From: CAWDCV01 sp963728125
GTDB taxonomy: Bacteria > Actinomycetota > Actinomycetes > CAWDCV01
Length of the DNA stretch: 64,000 nucleotides
Assembly (NCBI GenBank): GCA_963728125.1
Contig: CAVSIZ010000013.1
Coordinates: 124,001-188,000, forward strand
Direction of reading: 5' to 3'
Part shown: positions 42,833-51,987 of the stretch, piece by piece
Layout of the letters: every line of letters starts with the position of its first letter
How positions within the stretch are numbered: the first letter of the stretch is position 1
The notes under the pieces: generated by a model
The model's database searches: none
What the model was told of the DNA's origin: nothing
The model's input: the letters and a program-made list of their open reading frames with translations, nothing else
Program-made: the position numbers and the translations under genes

Positions 42833-44330
42833 ATGGACGAGGACGTCACCGGCACCGGTACCCGTCAGACGCTGCAGGGCATCGCGGAGATACGCCACTT
42901 CTTCCGGACCAATGAGACGCCGATCTACTTCGTCGGCGCGACGCCGTTCAACCTGCTCGGGATCGATCGGTGGGTGCGCAACTTCCGCTATGTGACGTAC
43001 TACGACGCCTGGGACGGCGAGCACCCGCACGTGATCACGCCGCGGGACAAGCCGTACGTCGAGTTCAGCAGTGGCGAGGAGATCAACAACTACTTGCTGC
43101 TGCATCCCGAGATGCGCGCGCGCATGGGTGGCGGTCCCGCTCGGCCCAAGGTCGCGATGGTCTTCTTCGACGAGGAGACCGAACGGATCTGCGACGAGCT
43201 CGGCTATGACCTGGTGTTGCCCCCGGCGTCGCTGCGCGAGCGCCTGGACTCGAAGATCGTCACCACCCAGCTCGGCAACGAGGCGGGAGCGCCCAGCGTC
43301 CCGAACGTGCTGGTGTCCGTGGATTCGTGGGAAACCCTGGTCCGGGTGTCGACCGATGCCGGGCTCGGCACCGACCTCGTCGTGCAGACCCCGTACGGCG
43401 ACTCGGGAAAGACGACGTTCTTCATCTCTTCGAAGGATGACTGGTCGAAGCACGCCGGATCGATTCTGGGCGAAGACGCGAAGGTGATGAAGCGCATCAA
43501 CCCGCGTCCCATCGCCGTCGAAGCGGTGTTGACGCGGCACGGAACGATCGTCGGTCCCTTCATGACCGAGCTCACCGGGTACGCCGAGCTGACGCCGTAC
43601 CTGGGTGGCTGGTGCGGCAACGAGATGTTTCCCACCGTGCTGTCAGCGGAGCACCGAACGACGGCTACCGACCTGGTACGTCGGCTCGGCGATCGACTCG
43701 GCCAGGAGGGGTATCGCGGCTTCTTCGAGGTCGACGTGCTCATCGATGTCGACACCGACGACGTCTACCTTGGTGAGCTCAATCCGCGCATCAGCGGTGC
43801 ATCGTCCATCACCAACGTCACCGCCGGTGCGTACGCCGATATCCCGCTGTTCCTCTTCCACCTACTCGAGTTCATGGACGTCGACTTCGCCATCGACGTG
43901 GACGAGATCGATGCCCGCTGGGGCCTGCTCGCGGCAGAGGACCAGTGGAGCCAGATGGTCCTCAAGGAGACCGAGCCAATTACCGAGCGACTCGACGCGA
44001 CGCCACGAACCGGGCAGTCGTTCCTAGACGAGGAAGGCACGCTGCAGTTCCGGCGTGCGGCGCTCGACTGGCATCAGCTGCAAGACGAGTCGCACTGCTT
44101 CTTCTTGCGCATCTACGGCCCTGGTGACTATCGCTGGAAGGGCGCGGATCTCGGCGTCGTGGTGGTCAAGGGTCGCTTGCAGGAGGACGCACCGCCCGGA
44201 TTCCGACGGCGGACCATCGCAGCTGACCGAGCGCGCGCGACGCCTGATTGCCGCGATCCGCTCCGAGTACGTGGGGACACCCGTCGGCGCCGATGCGCAA
44301 CCATCGGGGGTCGGCATCAAGTCCCGCTGA
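42833..44330 (+). CDS. ATP-grasp domain protein (biotin-carboxylase-like ligase), 3' frameshift
   Basis: About 498 residues when repaired. The ATP-grasp core shows LDSKIVTTQLGNEAGAPSVPNVLV, VVQTPYGDSGKTTFFI, GFFEVDVLIDVDTDDVYLGELNPRISGASSITN. It lacks the biotin-carboxylase N-terminal domain, so it is better seen as a carboxylate-amine/thiol ligase of unknown substrate. After VVVKGRLQEDAPP the frame becomes Arg-rich, whereas the next frame reads DSDGGPSQLTERARRLIAAI and ends at 44328-44330; one extra base in the CCC at 44205-44207 would explain this. The unshifted frame ends at 44377. GGGGAG precedes the ATG. Confidence 0.8.
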
Positions 44331-45501
44331 CTGTCTCACCGATGGCGTCGACGGCCGCCAACGTGTCGAGGAAGTAGTCGAGGTTCTGCGGCTGCGGCCA
44401 CGACGACAGCTTCACGACGACGAGACGCCGCTCTTGCTCGACGTACACGCGCTGTCCGTGGATTCCCAGACACAGCAACGCCCTGCGGTCGGGGTATGGC
44501 ACCCAGAACTGGTTGCGATACATGCCGCCGTCGAACCAGTCACTGTTGGGGCTGGCGGCGAACACCTCGCGCGAATCGGGCCCACCCGCGTACGTGTCGT
44601 CGAGCCACCACGCCGGAACGACCTGCTCGCCTGCGACGCGACCGTCGTCCAGCAGCATCTGCCCGAAGCGGCCGAGGTCGCGCAGCGTCGCGCAGAGGCC
44701 GCCGTCATGCATGACCGCACCGGCCGGGTCGACGGCGGCGTCCATGTCCTGCTCGGGTCGCAGCTTTGACCACAGCAGCTCTGACAGCAGCTCCGGCATG
44801 CGGCGGCCCGCGGCGCGCTCGCATACCCAGCCGAGGACGTCGCTCTCGCCGGATCGGTACGAGAATGCCCCGCCGTGCGGGGCTTCCTGCTCAAGTGAGG
44901 CGAGGAACTCGTACATGGAATGCGGCAGCTCATCGTCCCTGCGCGGCGCCCAACCGATGACCTGTTCCAGCAGCCGCACTTCAGCGTCGGGATCCAAGTA
45001 TGTCTCGGAGAAGCGCACTCCCGAGCGCATGTCGAGCAGGTGCCGCACCGACGCTCCGGCGTACCCCGATGAGGACAGCTCGGGCACGTAACTGGTCACG
45101 GCCGCATCGACGTCGATCGCGCCGCGGTCGACGAGAACCCCGGTCACGCAGCCGATGAGCGACTTGCTCACCGACATGAGCAGGTGGGTCTCGAGCGGAT
45201 CCATGCCACTCGGATATTCCTCGACGATGACGTGCCCGTCGTGTAGGACTAGGAAGCCGTCGGTGTACGTCGCGTCGAGGACGTCGCGCACCGTTCGCCG
45301 AGAGTCGGGGGAGACCTCGAGATCGAGGCTGAGCGGCTTACCGACTGGTAGCGACAGGGGCGGCCCTGGACCGCGCGCCACCCGAGCTGTCGGCATCACC
45401 TCGCGCAGGTGGCGAAACGTCCAACGGTTCTGCGGATGCTGTTGCCAGCCCTCGAGCGTCCACCGCTGTTCGGGCGGCGGCGGAAAGCCCGTCATCACCA
45501 T
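44317..45501 (-). CDS. Serine hydrolase, beta-lactamase/class C fold
   Basis: A 394-residue beta-lactamase-fold hydrolase with the active-site S-x-x-K (Ser110-Lys113 in MSVSKSLIG), a YRSGES segment in the place of the Y-x-N motif, and a later HGQRVYVEQ strand. No signal peptide is seen, which points to a cytoplasmic esterase, amidase or peptidase. The ATG at 45499-45501 lies six bases after the stop of the APC permease gene, so it is cotranscribed with it. Its 3' end overlaps the repaired ATP-grasp gene by 14 bases. Confidence 0.87.
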   Translation of the reverse strand: MVMTGFPPPPEQRWTLEGWQQHPQNRWTFRHLREVMPTARVARGPGPPLSLPVGKPLSLDLEVSPDSRRTVRDVLDATYTDGFLVLHDGHVIVEEYPSGMDPLETHLLMSVSKSLIGCVTGVLVDRGAIDVDAAVTSYVPELSSSGYAGASVRHLLDMRSGVRFSETYLDPDAEVRLLEQVIGWAPRRDDELPHSMYEFLASLEQEAPHGGAFSYRSGESDVLGWVCERAAGRRMPELLSELLWSKLRPEQDMDAAVDPAGAVMHDGGLCATLRDLGRFGQMLLDDGRVAGEQVVPAWWLDDTYAGGPDSREVFAASPNSDWFDGGMYRNQFWVPYPDRRALLCLGIHGQRVYVEQERRLVVVKLSSWPQPQNLDYFLDTLAAVDAIGETVSGT

Positions 45502-45507
45502 GGGCGG

Positions 45508-47028
45508 CTACTCGTCCTCAGGCACCAGCACCGGGGTCTCGTCGTTGAGCGTCTCGCCGTTGAAGAACGGCTTGCTTTCCTGCGACACGTACCACGCCAT
45601 CATCAGCAGGACGCCGAGCAGCAGCGAACCGATGCCGAGCACAAACGCACCACCGATGCCGAAGAGCACCGTGTAGCCGTACTCCGGGTCGGTCATGTCG
45701 ATGGCGCTCTTGATGAACGCCGCCGTCAGCATGAGTCCGCCGAGCAGCGGGAGCAGGCCCAGGAAGAAGAAGTTGCGCGTCGACGTGAAGATCTGACGGC
45801 GGAAGTAGCGCACGCATGCGAACGCCACGATCGAGTAGTAGAAGGCGATGAACAGGCCGAGCGAGAGGATCGAGTCGGCCAGGAAGTTGTCACTGATGAT
45901 GGTCAGTCCGACGTAGTAGACGATCGAAACGACGCCCATGACGAGAGTCGAGACCGATGGCGTCTTATAGACCGGGTGAACCTCAGAGAATCGCGAGGGC
46001 AGGGCCTTGTACGCGCCCATCGCGAGCGTGCCGCGCGCCGTCGGCAGGATCGTCGTCTGCGTCGACGATGCAGCCGAGATGACGATCGCGAGCAGGAGCA
46101 CCCAGGACCAGGATCCCAGCACGGAGTCACCCAGCGGGGAGAAGACGTCGTCCGCGATGTCTTCGTTTGCCAGCCCGAGGTCGCTGTCGCCGGAGCCGCC
46201 GTACGCCAGTGCAGCGACGGCAACGAGGGTGTAGGTCGCCACCAGGATTACCGTCGACAGGACCGCAGCTCGTCCCGGCGTTCGCTCGCTGTCTGTCGTC
46301 TCCTCGTTGATGGCGAGGCAGGTGTCCCAGCCCCAGTAGATGAAGATCGCGAGCAGGATCGCCTCGGTGAAACCGCTCAATGAGTCGAAGCCGAACGGAT
46401 TGAACCAACTCAGCGCCGGCGTCTCGTAGCCGTCCGGCGCGGAGCCGCCGTACACCTTGACCAGCGCGACGACGACGAACAACAGCAGCGCGAGGTACTG
46501 AACCGCGAGCAACACGTTCTGGACGCGGGCGCTGACGTCAATGCCACGCCAGCTGATGTACGTCATGAGCGCGATGAAGACGACACCGGTCGCGGTGACG
46601 ACGGCTGTGTTCTCGGCCAAGCTGTCGGCCCCGAACGTGAGCCACAGGTACTGGCCCGCCACCTGCGCCAGGTTGGCGAGCACAACAATGCCGGCGATCG
46701 CAACCCCCCAACCGCCGAGCCAACCGACGAAGGGGCCGAACGCTTTGGTGCCCCACGTGAAGGCGGTGCCACAGTCGGGAACGGCACGGTTCAGCTCGCG
46801 ATAGGCGTACGCCGTGAACAGCATGGGGATGAAGGCCAGCACGATGGCAATCGGTGCCTGCGTACCGACAGCAATGACGATGAATCCGAGCGTGGCCGCC
46901 AGCGAGTAAGCCGGAGCGGTCGACGCTAGCCCGATCACGACCGACTCGGTCAGCCCAATGGTGTTTTCCTTCAAGCCCTTGGCGTGAATATCGCCCGAGG
47001 TGTCTCTTGCCACGTCGTGTCGCGCCAT
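45508..47028 (-). CDS. APC family amino acid/polyamine permease (second copy)
   Basis: A 506-residue permease closely related to the one at 37.4 kb, sharing GL(A/S)S(T/V)APAY, AYRELN-AVPDCGTAFTWGTKAFGPFVGWLGGW, FIYWGWDTCLAINEE and the C-terminal FFNGETLNDETPVLVPE. It has about twelve membrane segments. The start at 47026-47028 fits the first homologous Met; the frame is open 16 codons further. It is in an operon with the serine hydrolase and divergent from the saccharopine-dehydrogenase-like gene. It probably imports another amine or amino acid of the pathway. Confidence 0.92.
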   Translation of the reverse strand: MARHDVARDTSGDIHAKGLKENTIGLTESVVIGLASTAPAYSLAATLGFIVIAVGTQAPIAIVLAFIPMLFTAYAYRELNRAVPDCGTAFTWGTKAFGPFVGWLGGWGVAIAGIVVLANLAQVAGQYLWLTFGADSLAENTAVVTATGVVFIALMTYISWRGIDVSARVQNVLLAVQYLALLLFVVVALVKVYGGSAPDGYETPALSWFNPFGFDSLSGFTEAILLAIFIYWGWDTCLAINEETTDSERTPGRAAVLSTVILVATYTLVAVAALAYGGSGDSDLGLANEDIADDVFSPLGDSVLGSWSWVLLLAIVISAASSTQTTILPTARGTLAMGAYKALPSRFSEVHPVYKTPSVSTLVMGVVSIVYYVGLTIISDNFLADSILSLGLFIAFYYSIVAFACVRYFRRQIFTSTRNFFFLGLLPLLGGLMLTAAFIKSAIDMTDPEYGYTVLFGIGGAFVLGIGSLLLGVLLMMAWYVSQESKPFFNGETLNDETPVLVPEDE

Positions 47029-47053
47029 GCTGCCCACCTCTAGGATTCGAGCC

Positions 47054-47086
47054 CGATGGTTGCCGCATCGTTGCACATCACCATCG
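47054..47086. promoter_or_regulatory. Inverted repeat in the permease/saccharopine-dehydrogenase-like divergent gap
   Basis: CGATGGT and ACCATCG (7-bp arms, 19-base spacer) lie between the two divergent starts, 14 bases before the downstream ATG. It is a possible operator. Confidence 0.35.
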
Positions 47087-47099
47087 CTGAGGAGGATCC

Positions 47100-48341
47100 A
47101 TGGCCGCTACATCGCTGACCGTCCTCATGGTGGGTTCCGGAGGAGTGGGCTCGGCAGCTGCGAAGATCGCTGCCCGGCGCGACTTCTTCGAGCGGTACGT
47201 GGTTACGGACTACGACGTCGCGCGTGCAGAGCGTGTCGTCGACGAACTTGGTGATGCTCGTTTCGTCGCTGCCCGTATCGATGCATCCTCTGCCGACGAC
47301 GTCGCCGCCCTGGCGCGAGAGCATGGTGCAACGCATGTCTTCAACGCGGTCGATCCGCGGTTCGTCATGCCGATCTTCGAGGGCGCGCTTGCTGCCGGAG
47401 CCGACTACCTCGACATGGCGATGTCGTTGTCGCACAAGCATCCAGATAAACCGTACGAGCTGACCGGCGTGAAGCTAGGCGACGAGCAGTTCGCCCAGGT
47501 TGGGGAGTGGGAAGCCGCCGGTCGCCTCGCTCTCGTCGGCATTGGGGTGGAGCCGGGACTGTCGGACGTTTTCGCGCGGTACGCCGCCGATGTCGACTTC
47601 GACGAGATCGACGAAGCAGGCGTTCGCGACGGAGCGGATCTCGTTGTCAGCGGTGACGATGGCGAACCGATCTTCGCGCCCTCGTTCTCCATCTGGACGA
47701 CCATCGAGGAGTGCCTGAATCCGCCGGTGATTTGGGAGAAGGACCGCGGGTGGTTCACGACGCCGCCGTTCTCCGAACCCGAAGTGTTCGACTTTCCCGA
47801 GGGCATCGGTCCAGTCGAGTGCGTCAACGTCGAGCACGAGGAAGTGCTGCTCATCCCGCGCTGGGTCGATGCCCGACGGGTGACGTTCAAGTACGGCCTC
47901 GGTGAAGAGTTCATCTCTGTGCTGCAGACGCTCCACAAGATCGGACTCGACCGCACCGACAAGGTGCGCGTCGGCGGCGTCGAGGTGTCGCCACGTGACG
48001 TCGTCGCAGCGTGCCTGCCCGACCCGGCGACGCTCGGCGATCGCATGACGGGTCGCACGTGCGCCGGCCTCTACGTCACGGGTCGCAGCAAAGACGGGCA
48101 GCCGCTCGCGAAGTACTACTTCCACGTCGTCGACAACGAGGAAACGATGCGGGAGTACAGCTCCCAGGCCGTCGTGTGGCAGACCGCGATCAATCCCATC
48201 GTTGCTTTGGAATTGCTCGCCGCGGGCGTGTGGTCAGGTGTTGGCGTACTCGGCCCCGAGGCATTCGAGGCACAGCCGTTCCTCGACCTGCTCGTGGACT
48301 ACGGCTCGCCGTGGGGCGTAGAGAACCGCACAGCCAGCTGA
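47100..48341 (+). CDS. Saccharopine dehydrogenase-like oxidoreductase
   Basis: A 413-residue protein with an N-terminal Rossmann fold (TVLMVGSGGVGSAAAKIAARRDFFERYVVTDYD) and the saccharopine-dehydrogenase C-terminal domain (GVEPGLSDVFARYAAD). The family includes saccharopine dehydrogenases and carboxy(nor)spermidine dehydrogenases, both of which act on amine-aldehyde condensation products. In this amine-rich island a reductive or oxidative step on a polyamine derivative is plausible, but the substrate cannot be read from the sequence. GGAGGA precedes the ATG. Confidence 0.85.
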   Translation: MAATSLTVLMVGSGGVGSAAAKIAARRDFFERYVVTDYDVARAERVVDELGDARFVAARIDASSADDVAALAREHGATHVFNAVDPRFVMPIFEGALAAGADYLDMAMSLSHKHPDKPYELTGVKLGDEQFAQVGEWEAAGRLALVGIGVEPGLSDVFARYAADVDFDEIDEAGVRDGADLVVSGDDGEPIFAPSFSIWTTIEECLNPPVIWEKDRGWFTTPPFSEPEVFDFPEGIGPVECVNVEHEEVLLIPRWVDARRVTFKYGLGEEFISVLQTLHKIGLDRTDKVRVGGVEVSPRDVVAACLPDPATLGDRMTGRTCAGLYVTGRSKDGQPLAKYYFHVVDNEETMREYSSQAVVWQTAINPIVALELLAAGVWSGVGVLGPEAFEAQPFLDLLVDYGSPWGVENRTAS

Positions 48342-48432
48342 CGTCCGCCTAACCAACGGCCGGGACGTCTTCCCGGCTGAATCGGGACGTGGGCGGTTGA
48401 TTCCCGGGACGGTCGGCACCGATCGTCGCGCC

Positions 48433-49074
48433 ATGACTGACTCGGTTGTCCTTTCGGTGCGTGGCGTCAGCAAGTCGTACAAGCGACGGGCCGTCCTCTC
48501 GGACGTGTCGTTCGAGGTGCGGCAAGGGGAAGCGCTCGCCGTCGTCGGCGAGAACGGTGCCGGCAAGACGACGCTCCTGCGGATCTGCGCTGGTGCGGTC
48601 CGTGCCGACAGCGGCGATGTGGCGCGCGTTGCCAGCGTCGCGTACTGCCCGCAGGATGCCGGGCTGATCGAGCAGCTGACCGCCAGCGAGCATCTGCGGT
48701 ACGTCGGCGCGGGTCTGGGCATGAGTCGCGACCAGGCGCTTGCGCGCGGGGCGTCGCTGCTGCGGTGGCTGCGATTTCCAGACGACGAGACGGCTCCGGT
48801 ACGGGAGCTGTCCGGCGGAACTCGGCAGAAGCTCAACGTCGCACTAGCGCTGATGAACCCGACGCCGCTGATCCTCCTCGACGAGCCGTACCAGGGCTTC
48901 GACCGTGGGACGTACGAGAACTTCTGGGATCACGTCGAGACCTGGCGCCAAGAAGGAGCGGCGGTGGTGGTGGTCACGCACATGCTGGCCGAACTCCACC
49001 GCGTCGATTCCGTTCTGGAGCTGCGCACCGGAGGAGCCTGGGCGCTGCACGGCGTGGAGCAGGTGGCGGCATGA
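48433..49074 (+). CDS. ABC transporter ATP-binding protein
   Basis: A 213-residue ABC ATPase: Walker A GENGAGKTT, signature LSGGTRQKLNVALALMNP, Walker B LILLDEPYQGFD and switch His in VVVVTHMLAEL. The style is that of ABC-2 exporters. It is the first gene of a tightly coupled series of five (each start overlapping the previous stop by four bases) that encodes a permease, two unknown membrane proteins and a hemerythrin-domain protein. Confidence 0.92.
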   Translation: MTDSVVLSVRGVSKSYKRRAVLSDVSFEVRQGEALAVVGENGAGKTTLLRICAGAVRADSGDVARVASVAYCPQDAGLIEQLTASEHLRYVGAGLGMSRDQALARGASLLRWLRFPDDETAPVRELSGGTRQKLNVALALMNPTPLILLDEPYQGFDRGTYENFWDHVETWRQEGAAVVVVTHMLAELHRVDSVLELRTGGAWALHGVEQVAA

Positions 49075-49826
49075 ACCTGCATCGTCTCCTCACTGTCGCG
49101 GCCATGCATGGGCGCGACCTCAGCCGGCGGCGGCTGGCGCTGATCATCGTCACCCTGCTGCCACTCGCATTCTTTTTCTTCTACGAGCTGCAGCCAGCAG
49201 ACCCGGCGACGCAGGCGTTGCCCCCAGTGGAGCGTGCTGCCGCGGACATGTGGGTTGTCGCCACCGGCGCGATCGGCGTCGGCTGGTCCATCGCCGTGGC
49301 CGCGCTATTCGTGCTGATCGGGTCACGCCGCGCCGACCAATCGTTGCTTTTCGCCGGCTACCGGCCCACCGAACTGCTCATGGGGCGGGTGCTGACAGTG
49401 TTGGGACTCGCCGCCGTGATCACTCCGCTGTCGGCGGTAGTGATCTGGTCGCAGCGTGATCTGCAGTTCGTTCCGCTGCTGGCGTCCATCGGGTTGTCCG
49501 CTCTCGTAGCTGCCGCCATTGGCGTGCTGGCCGCAGCACTCGTGCCGCGGGAGATGGAGGGCGTCCTTCTCATCATCGGCATCATCGGCGTGCAGATGAC
49601 GGCCGAACCCTTGTCATGGATGCCGCTGTGGGGTGGCGGCGAGTTGCTTGCACGTTCCGCCGACCTTCCCGGCGCCGCCTCGGCAGGTGCGGCCGTTGCC
49701 CACTCGCTCATCGTCACCGCGCTCCTGCTGGGCGTCGGCGCCGCGCTGTGGTCTCGCCGCGTTCGGCTGAGTGCACCTGCTCGGGTCCTCTCCGTCACCA
49801 CACACGCCCGGGAGGTGTCCGTATGA
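49071..49826 (+). CDS. ABC-2 type permease
   Basis: A 251-residue membrane protein with six predicted segments, no signal peptide, and layout HRLLTVAAMHGRDLSRRRLALIIVTLLPLAFFFFYEL typical of ABC-2 permeases. It is translationally coupled to the ATPase gene (ATGA). The substrate is unknown; lipid, peptide or drug export are the usual roles. Confidence 0.85.
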   Translation: MNLHRLLTVAAMHGRDLSRRRLALIIVTLLPLAFFFFYELQPADPATQALPPVERAAADMWVVATGAIGVGWSIAVAALFVLIGSRRADQSLLFAGYRPTELLMGRVLTVLGLAAVITPLSAVVIWSQRDLQFVPLLASIGLSALVAAAIGVLAAALVPREMEGVLLIIGIIGVQMTAEPLSWMPLWGGGELLARSADLPGAASAGAAVAHSLIVTALLLGVGAALWSRRVRLSAPARVLSVTTHAREVSV

Positions 49827-50494
49827 CCGAGCTGAAGCAGCTGTCGCGGGTCACCGGCTTCGCCGCGCTCGCCACGATGGTTCTGCTCTTTGTACCGATC
49901 GTTGCCGCATCCGGACAGGAACCAGCATTCGACGGTTCGGCGGCGGAGATCATGACGTTCCTGCACTCGGTGAGCTCGCCGCTGGCCGACTTCGGCAGGT
50001 TCGTGAGCATGGTGGGGCTGCTGGCGTTCCTCTGGTTCGTCGTCGGACTCTCGATCGTGATGCGTGCCGCCGAAGGGCCGCTGGCTTGGCGATCGTCGAT
50101 CGCTGCTGCCTCCGGGGTGGCGCTGGTGACTCTCGTCCTCGGCGGAGCCTGGGACGCAGCGAGCCTTCGTGTCGATGACATTGACCCGGCCATCGCCCGC
50201 TACGCCTTTGATCTGGGCAATGCGTCGTTCGCCAACGGCTGGGTAGTACTCGGCAGCTTCGCACTGTGCTCGGGGCTGTCGATTCTCAGCAGCGGTCTCT
50301 TCCGGCCCTGGCTCGGGTGGTGGGCGGTGGCCAGCGGGATCGGTCTCATTCTGAGTCGCGCAGTGTGGACGAGCGAGATCTGGTTCTTCCCGTACGCACT
50401 GTTCTGGATCTGGGTGATCGTTATCGCCGTCCTCCTGCTCCGCGGACGTGCGGTCGTCCCGTCCGCGGCGGAGCTAGTGGGGAGGACATCATGA
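49823..50494 (+). CDS. Multi-pass membrane protein of unknown function
   Basis: A 223-residue protein with about six hydrophobic segments. The start reads RVTGFAALATMVLLFVPIVAAS, followed by a small extracellular loop FDGSAAEIMTFLHSVSSPLADFGRF. It resembles DUF4386-like membrane proteins in layout, but I cannot assign a family with confidence. It is coupled to the ABC permease by a 4-base overlap. Confidence 0.75.
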   Translation: MTELKQLSRVTGFAALATMVLLFVPIVAASGQEPAFDGSAAEIMTFLHSVSSPLADFGRFVSMVGLLAFLWFVVGLSIVMRAAEGPLAWRSSIAAASGVALVTLVLGGAWDAASLRVDDIDPAIARYAFDLGNASFANGWVVLGSFALCSGLSILSSGLFRPWLGWWAVASGIGLILSRAVWTSEIWFFPYALFWIWVIVIAVLLLRGRAVVPSAAELVGRTS

Positions 50495-50946
50495 GGTCGA
50501 CGTACCGCGCCCTCGCGTACCTGATCGCTTTCGGTGTGGCCCTTCAGGCGGCGAGTGTCGCGCTGGGCTTCTTCACGATCCTGCACGAAGTAGAGGACGG
50601 CGGGATCTTCGCCACCGGCTACGACTACGAGGGCAACCTCGGGATCATGATCCATCGCTATGTCGGTCTCGGACTGATCCCGCTTTCGGCGCTGGTGTTG
50701 CTGGTGCTGTCGTTCTTCCTGCGCGCACCGGGCGCGCTTCGCTGGGCCGCAGCAGTGTTCGGCCTCGTCGTGCTGCAGATCGCGCTGGTCTTCGTCGCGT
50801 TCAGCGTCGCGTGGGGAGGGGCGTTGCACGGCTTCAACGCGCTCGCCGTGTTCCTGGCAGCACTGTGGGCCGGCCGCCGAATCGGCCAGGCGGCGCCTGC
50901 TCGCGAAGCCACGAGGGCGACCGCAGCAGCGGCGCAGCTGCGATGA
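50491..50946 (+). CDS. Four-helix membrane protein of unknown function
   Basis: A 151-residue protein with four hydrophobic segments and histidines near membrane boundaries (ILHEVEDGG, MIHRYVGLG, GGALHGFNALAVF). Spaced histidines of this kind could bind haem or metal, but no family is recognised. It has GGGGAGGAC as a ribosome-binding site and a 4-base overlap on each side. Confidence 0.72.
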   Translation: MRSTYRALAYLIAFGVALQAASVALGFFTILHEVEDGGIFATGYDYEGNLGIMIHRYVGLGLIPLSALVLLVLSFFLRAPGALRWAAAVFGLVVLQIALVFVAFSVAWGGALHGFNALAVFLAALWAGRRIGQAAPAREATRATAAAAQLR

Positions 50947-51602
50947 GCCGCACAGGAGGGCCGGCGGCCCGCGAGATGCCGCTCATCCACCGGATCTTCC
51001 GGCGCCAGTTCGCCGAGGTGCAGGCGCTGGTGCAGGAGGTGCCAGCAGCCGATGCGACGCGGGTGGGCGCCGTCGCCGACCACCTCGAATTCTTGCTACA
51101 CGGCCTGCATATGCACCACACCACGGAGGACGACCTGATCTGGCCGAAGCTTCTCGATCGCGCAGGTCTCGACGCACCGCTGGTGGAGCGGATGGAGGAG
51201 CAGCATCAGCAGATCGACACGTCGGTCGCCGAGGTGCGCACGGCGATGGCGGTGTGGCGCTCGGATCCGACGCCGGCGACGTCGTCGGCGCTCTCCGACC
51301 GTATCGGCGAGTTTCTCATCGTCCTCGAAGGCCATCTCGATGAGGAGGAGCAGGTCGTCGTGCCGCTGATCGACCGCGACCTGACCGAGGCCGAGTGGCA
51401 GGAGGTCGCTGAGCGCGGGTTCAAGAAGTTCACACCGGCCGAGCGGTGGATCGCCACCGGGCTGATCGTCGAGATCGCGACGCCCGAGGAGGCGGCGATG
51501 ATGTTCGGCACGCTGCCGCCTCCGGTGAAGGTGCTCTGGAACCTGATCGGTAAACGCAAGTACCGCAGGTACATCACGTCGGTCCGCGGCGCGCCCGTGT
51601 GA
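50943..51602 (+). CDS. Hemerythrin HHE domain protein
   Basis: A 219-residue protein whose first ~160 residues form a hemerythrin-like four-helix bundle: IHRIFRRQFAEV, FLLHGLHMHHTTEDDLIWPKLLDRAG, MEEQHQQID, and EGHLDEEEQVVVPLID supply the His/Glu/Asp iron ligands. The C-terminal part (MFGTLPPPVKVLWNLIGKRKYRRYI) is typical of actinobacterial members. A di-iron site may bind oxygen or nitric oxide or handle peroxide. It is the fifth gene in the coupled ABC operon. Confidence 0.88.
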   Translation: MSRTGGPAAREMPLIHRIFRRQFAEVQALVQEVPAADATRVGAVADHLEFLLHGLHMHHTTEDDLIWPKLLDRAGLDAPLVERMEEQHQQIDTSVAEVRTAMAVWRSDPTPATSSALSDRIGEFLIVLEGHLDEEEQVVVPLIDRDLTEAEWQEVAERGFKKFTPAERWIATGLIVEIATPEEAAMMFGTLPPPVKVLWNLIGKRKYRRYITSVRGAPV

Positions 51603-51615
51603 ACCGGAGGACGCC

Positions 51616-51987
51616 GTGAACAGGGCGGCCGGCGTCTGCTCCCTCGTGCTCGGTCTGGGCTTCGGCCTTCCGGGCGTGTACGGCGCGTGGTACTACGCGC
51701 GGCAGGGCCAGGTGTGGACGTTCCTCGGCTTCCCGACGTACGGCGACGGACCCTTCGAGCGCTGGGGATTCCCGACCAACGTCGCGCTGCTGCTCGGTTT
51801 CGTGGCCGTGTGCGCCGCCGAGGTCGTGGTGGGTGTCCTGCTCTGGGGCGGGTCCACGATCGCCCCGTGGCTGGCGTTGGCCCTGCTGCCGGTCGAGCTC
51901 CTGTTCTGGATCGGCTTCGCGCTGCCGTTCGGACCGCTCCTGGGATTGGCGCGCACCGCGCTGGTCGTCGCCATCCTGCTGGTCTAG
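51616..51987 (+). CDS. Small multi-pass membrane protein
   Basis: A 123-residue hydrophobic protein with about four membrane segments and a conserved-looking loop TFLGFPTYGDGPFERWGFPTN. Its family is unknown. GTG start with GGAGG nine bases upstream, 13 bases after the hemerythrin gene. Its TAG overlaps the gabT stop on the other strand in CTAG. Confidence 0.75.
   Translation: MNRAAGVCSLVLGLGFGLPGVYGAWYYARQGQVWTFLGFPTYGDGPFERWGFPTNVALLLGFVAVCAAEVVVGVLLWGGSTIAPWLALALLPVELLFWIGFALPFGPLLGLARTALVVAILLV

Noticed and set aside
42794..43540. Upstream extension of the C45 hydrolase frame
   Set aside because: It is antisense to the ATP-grasp gene; family homology begins at the GTG at 42793.
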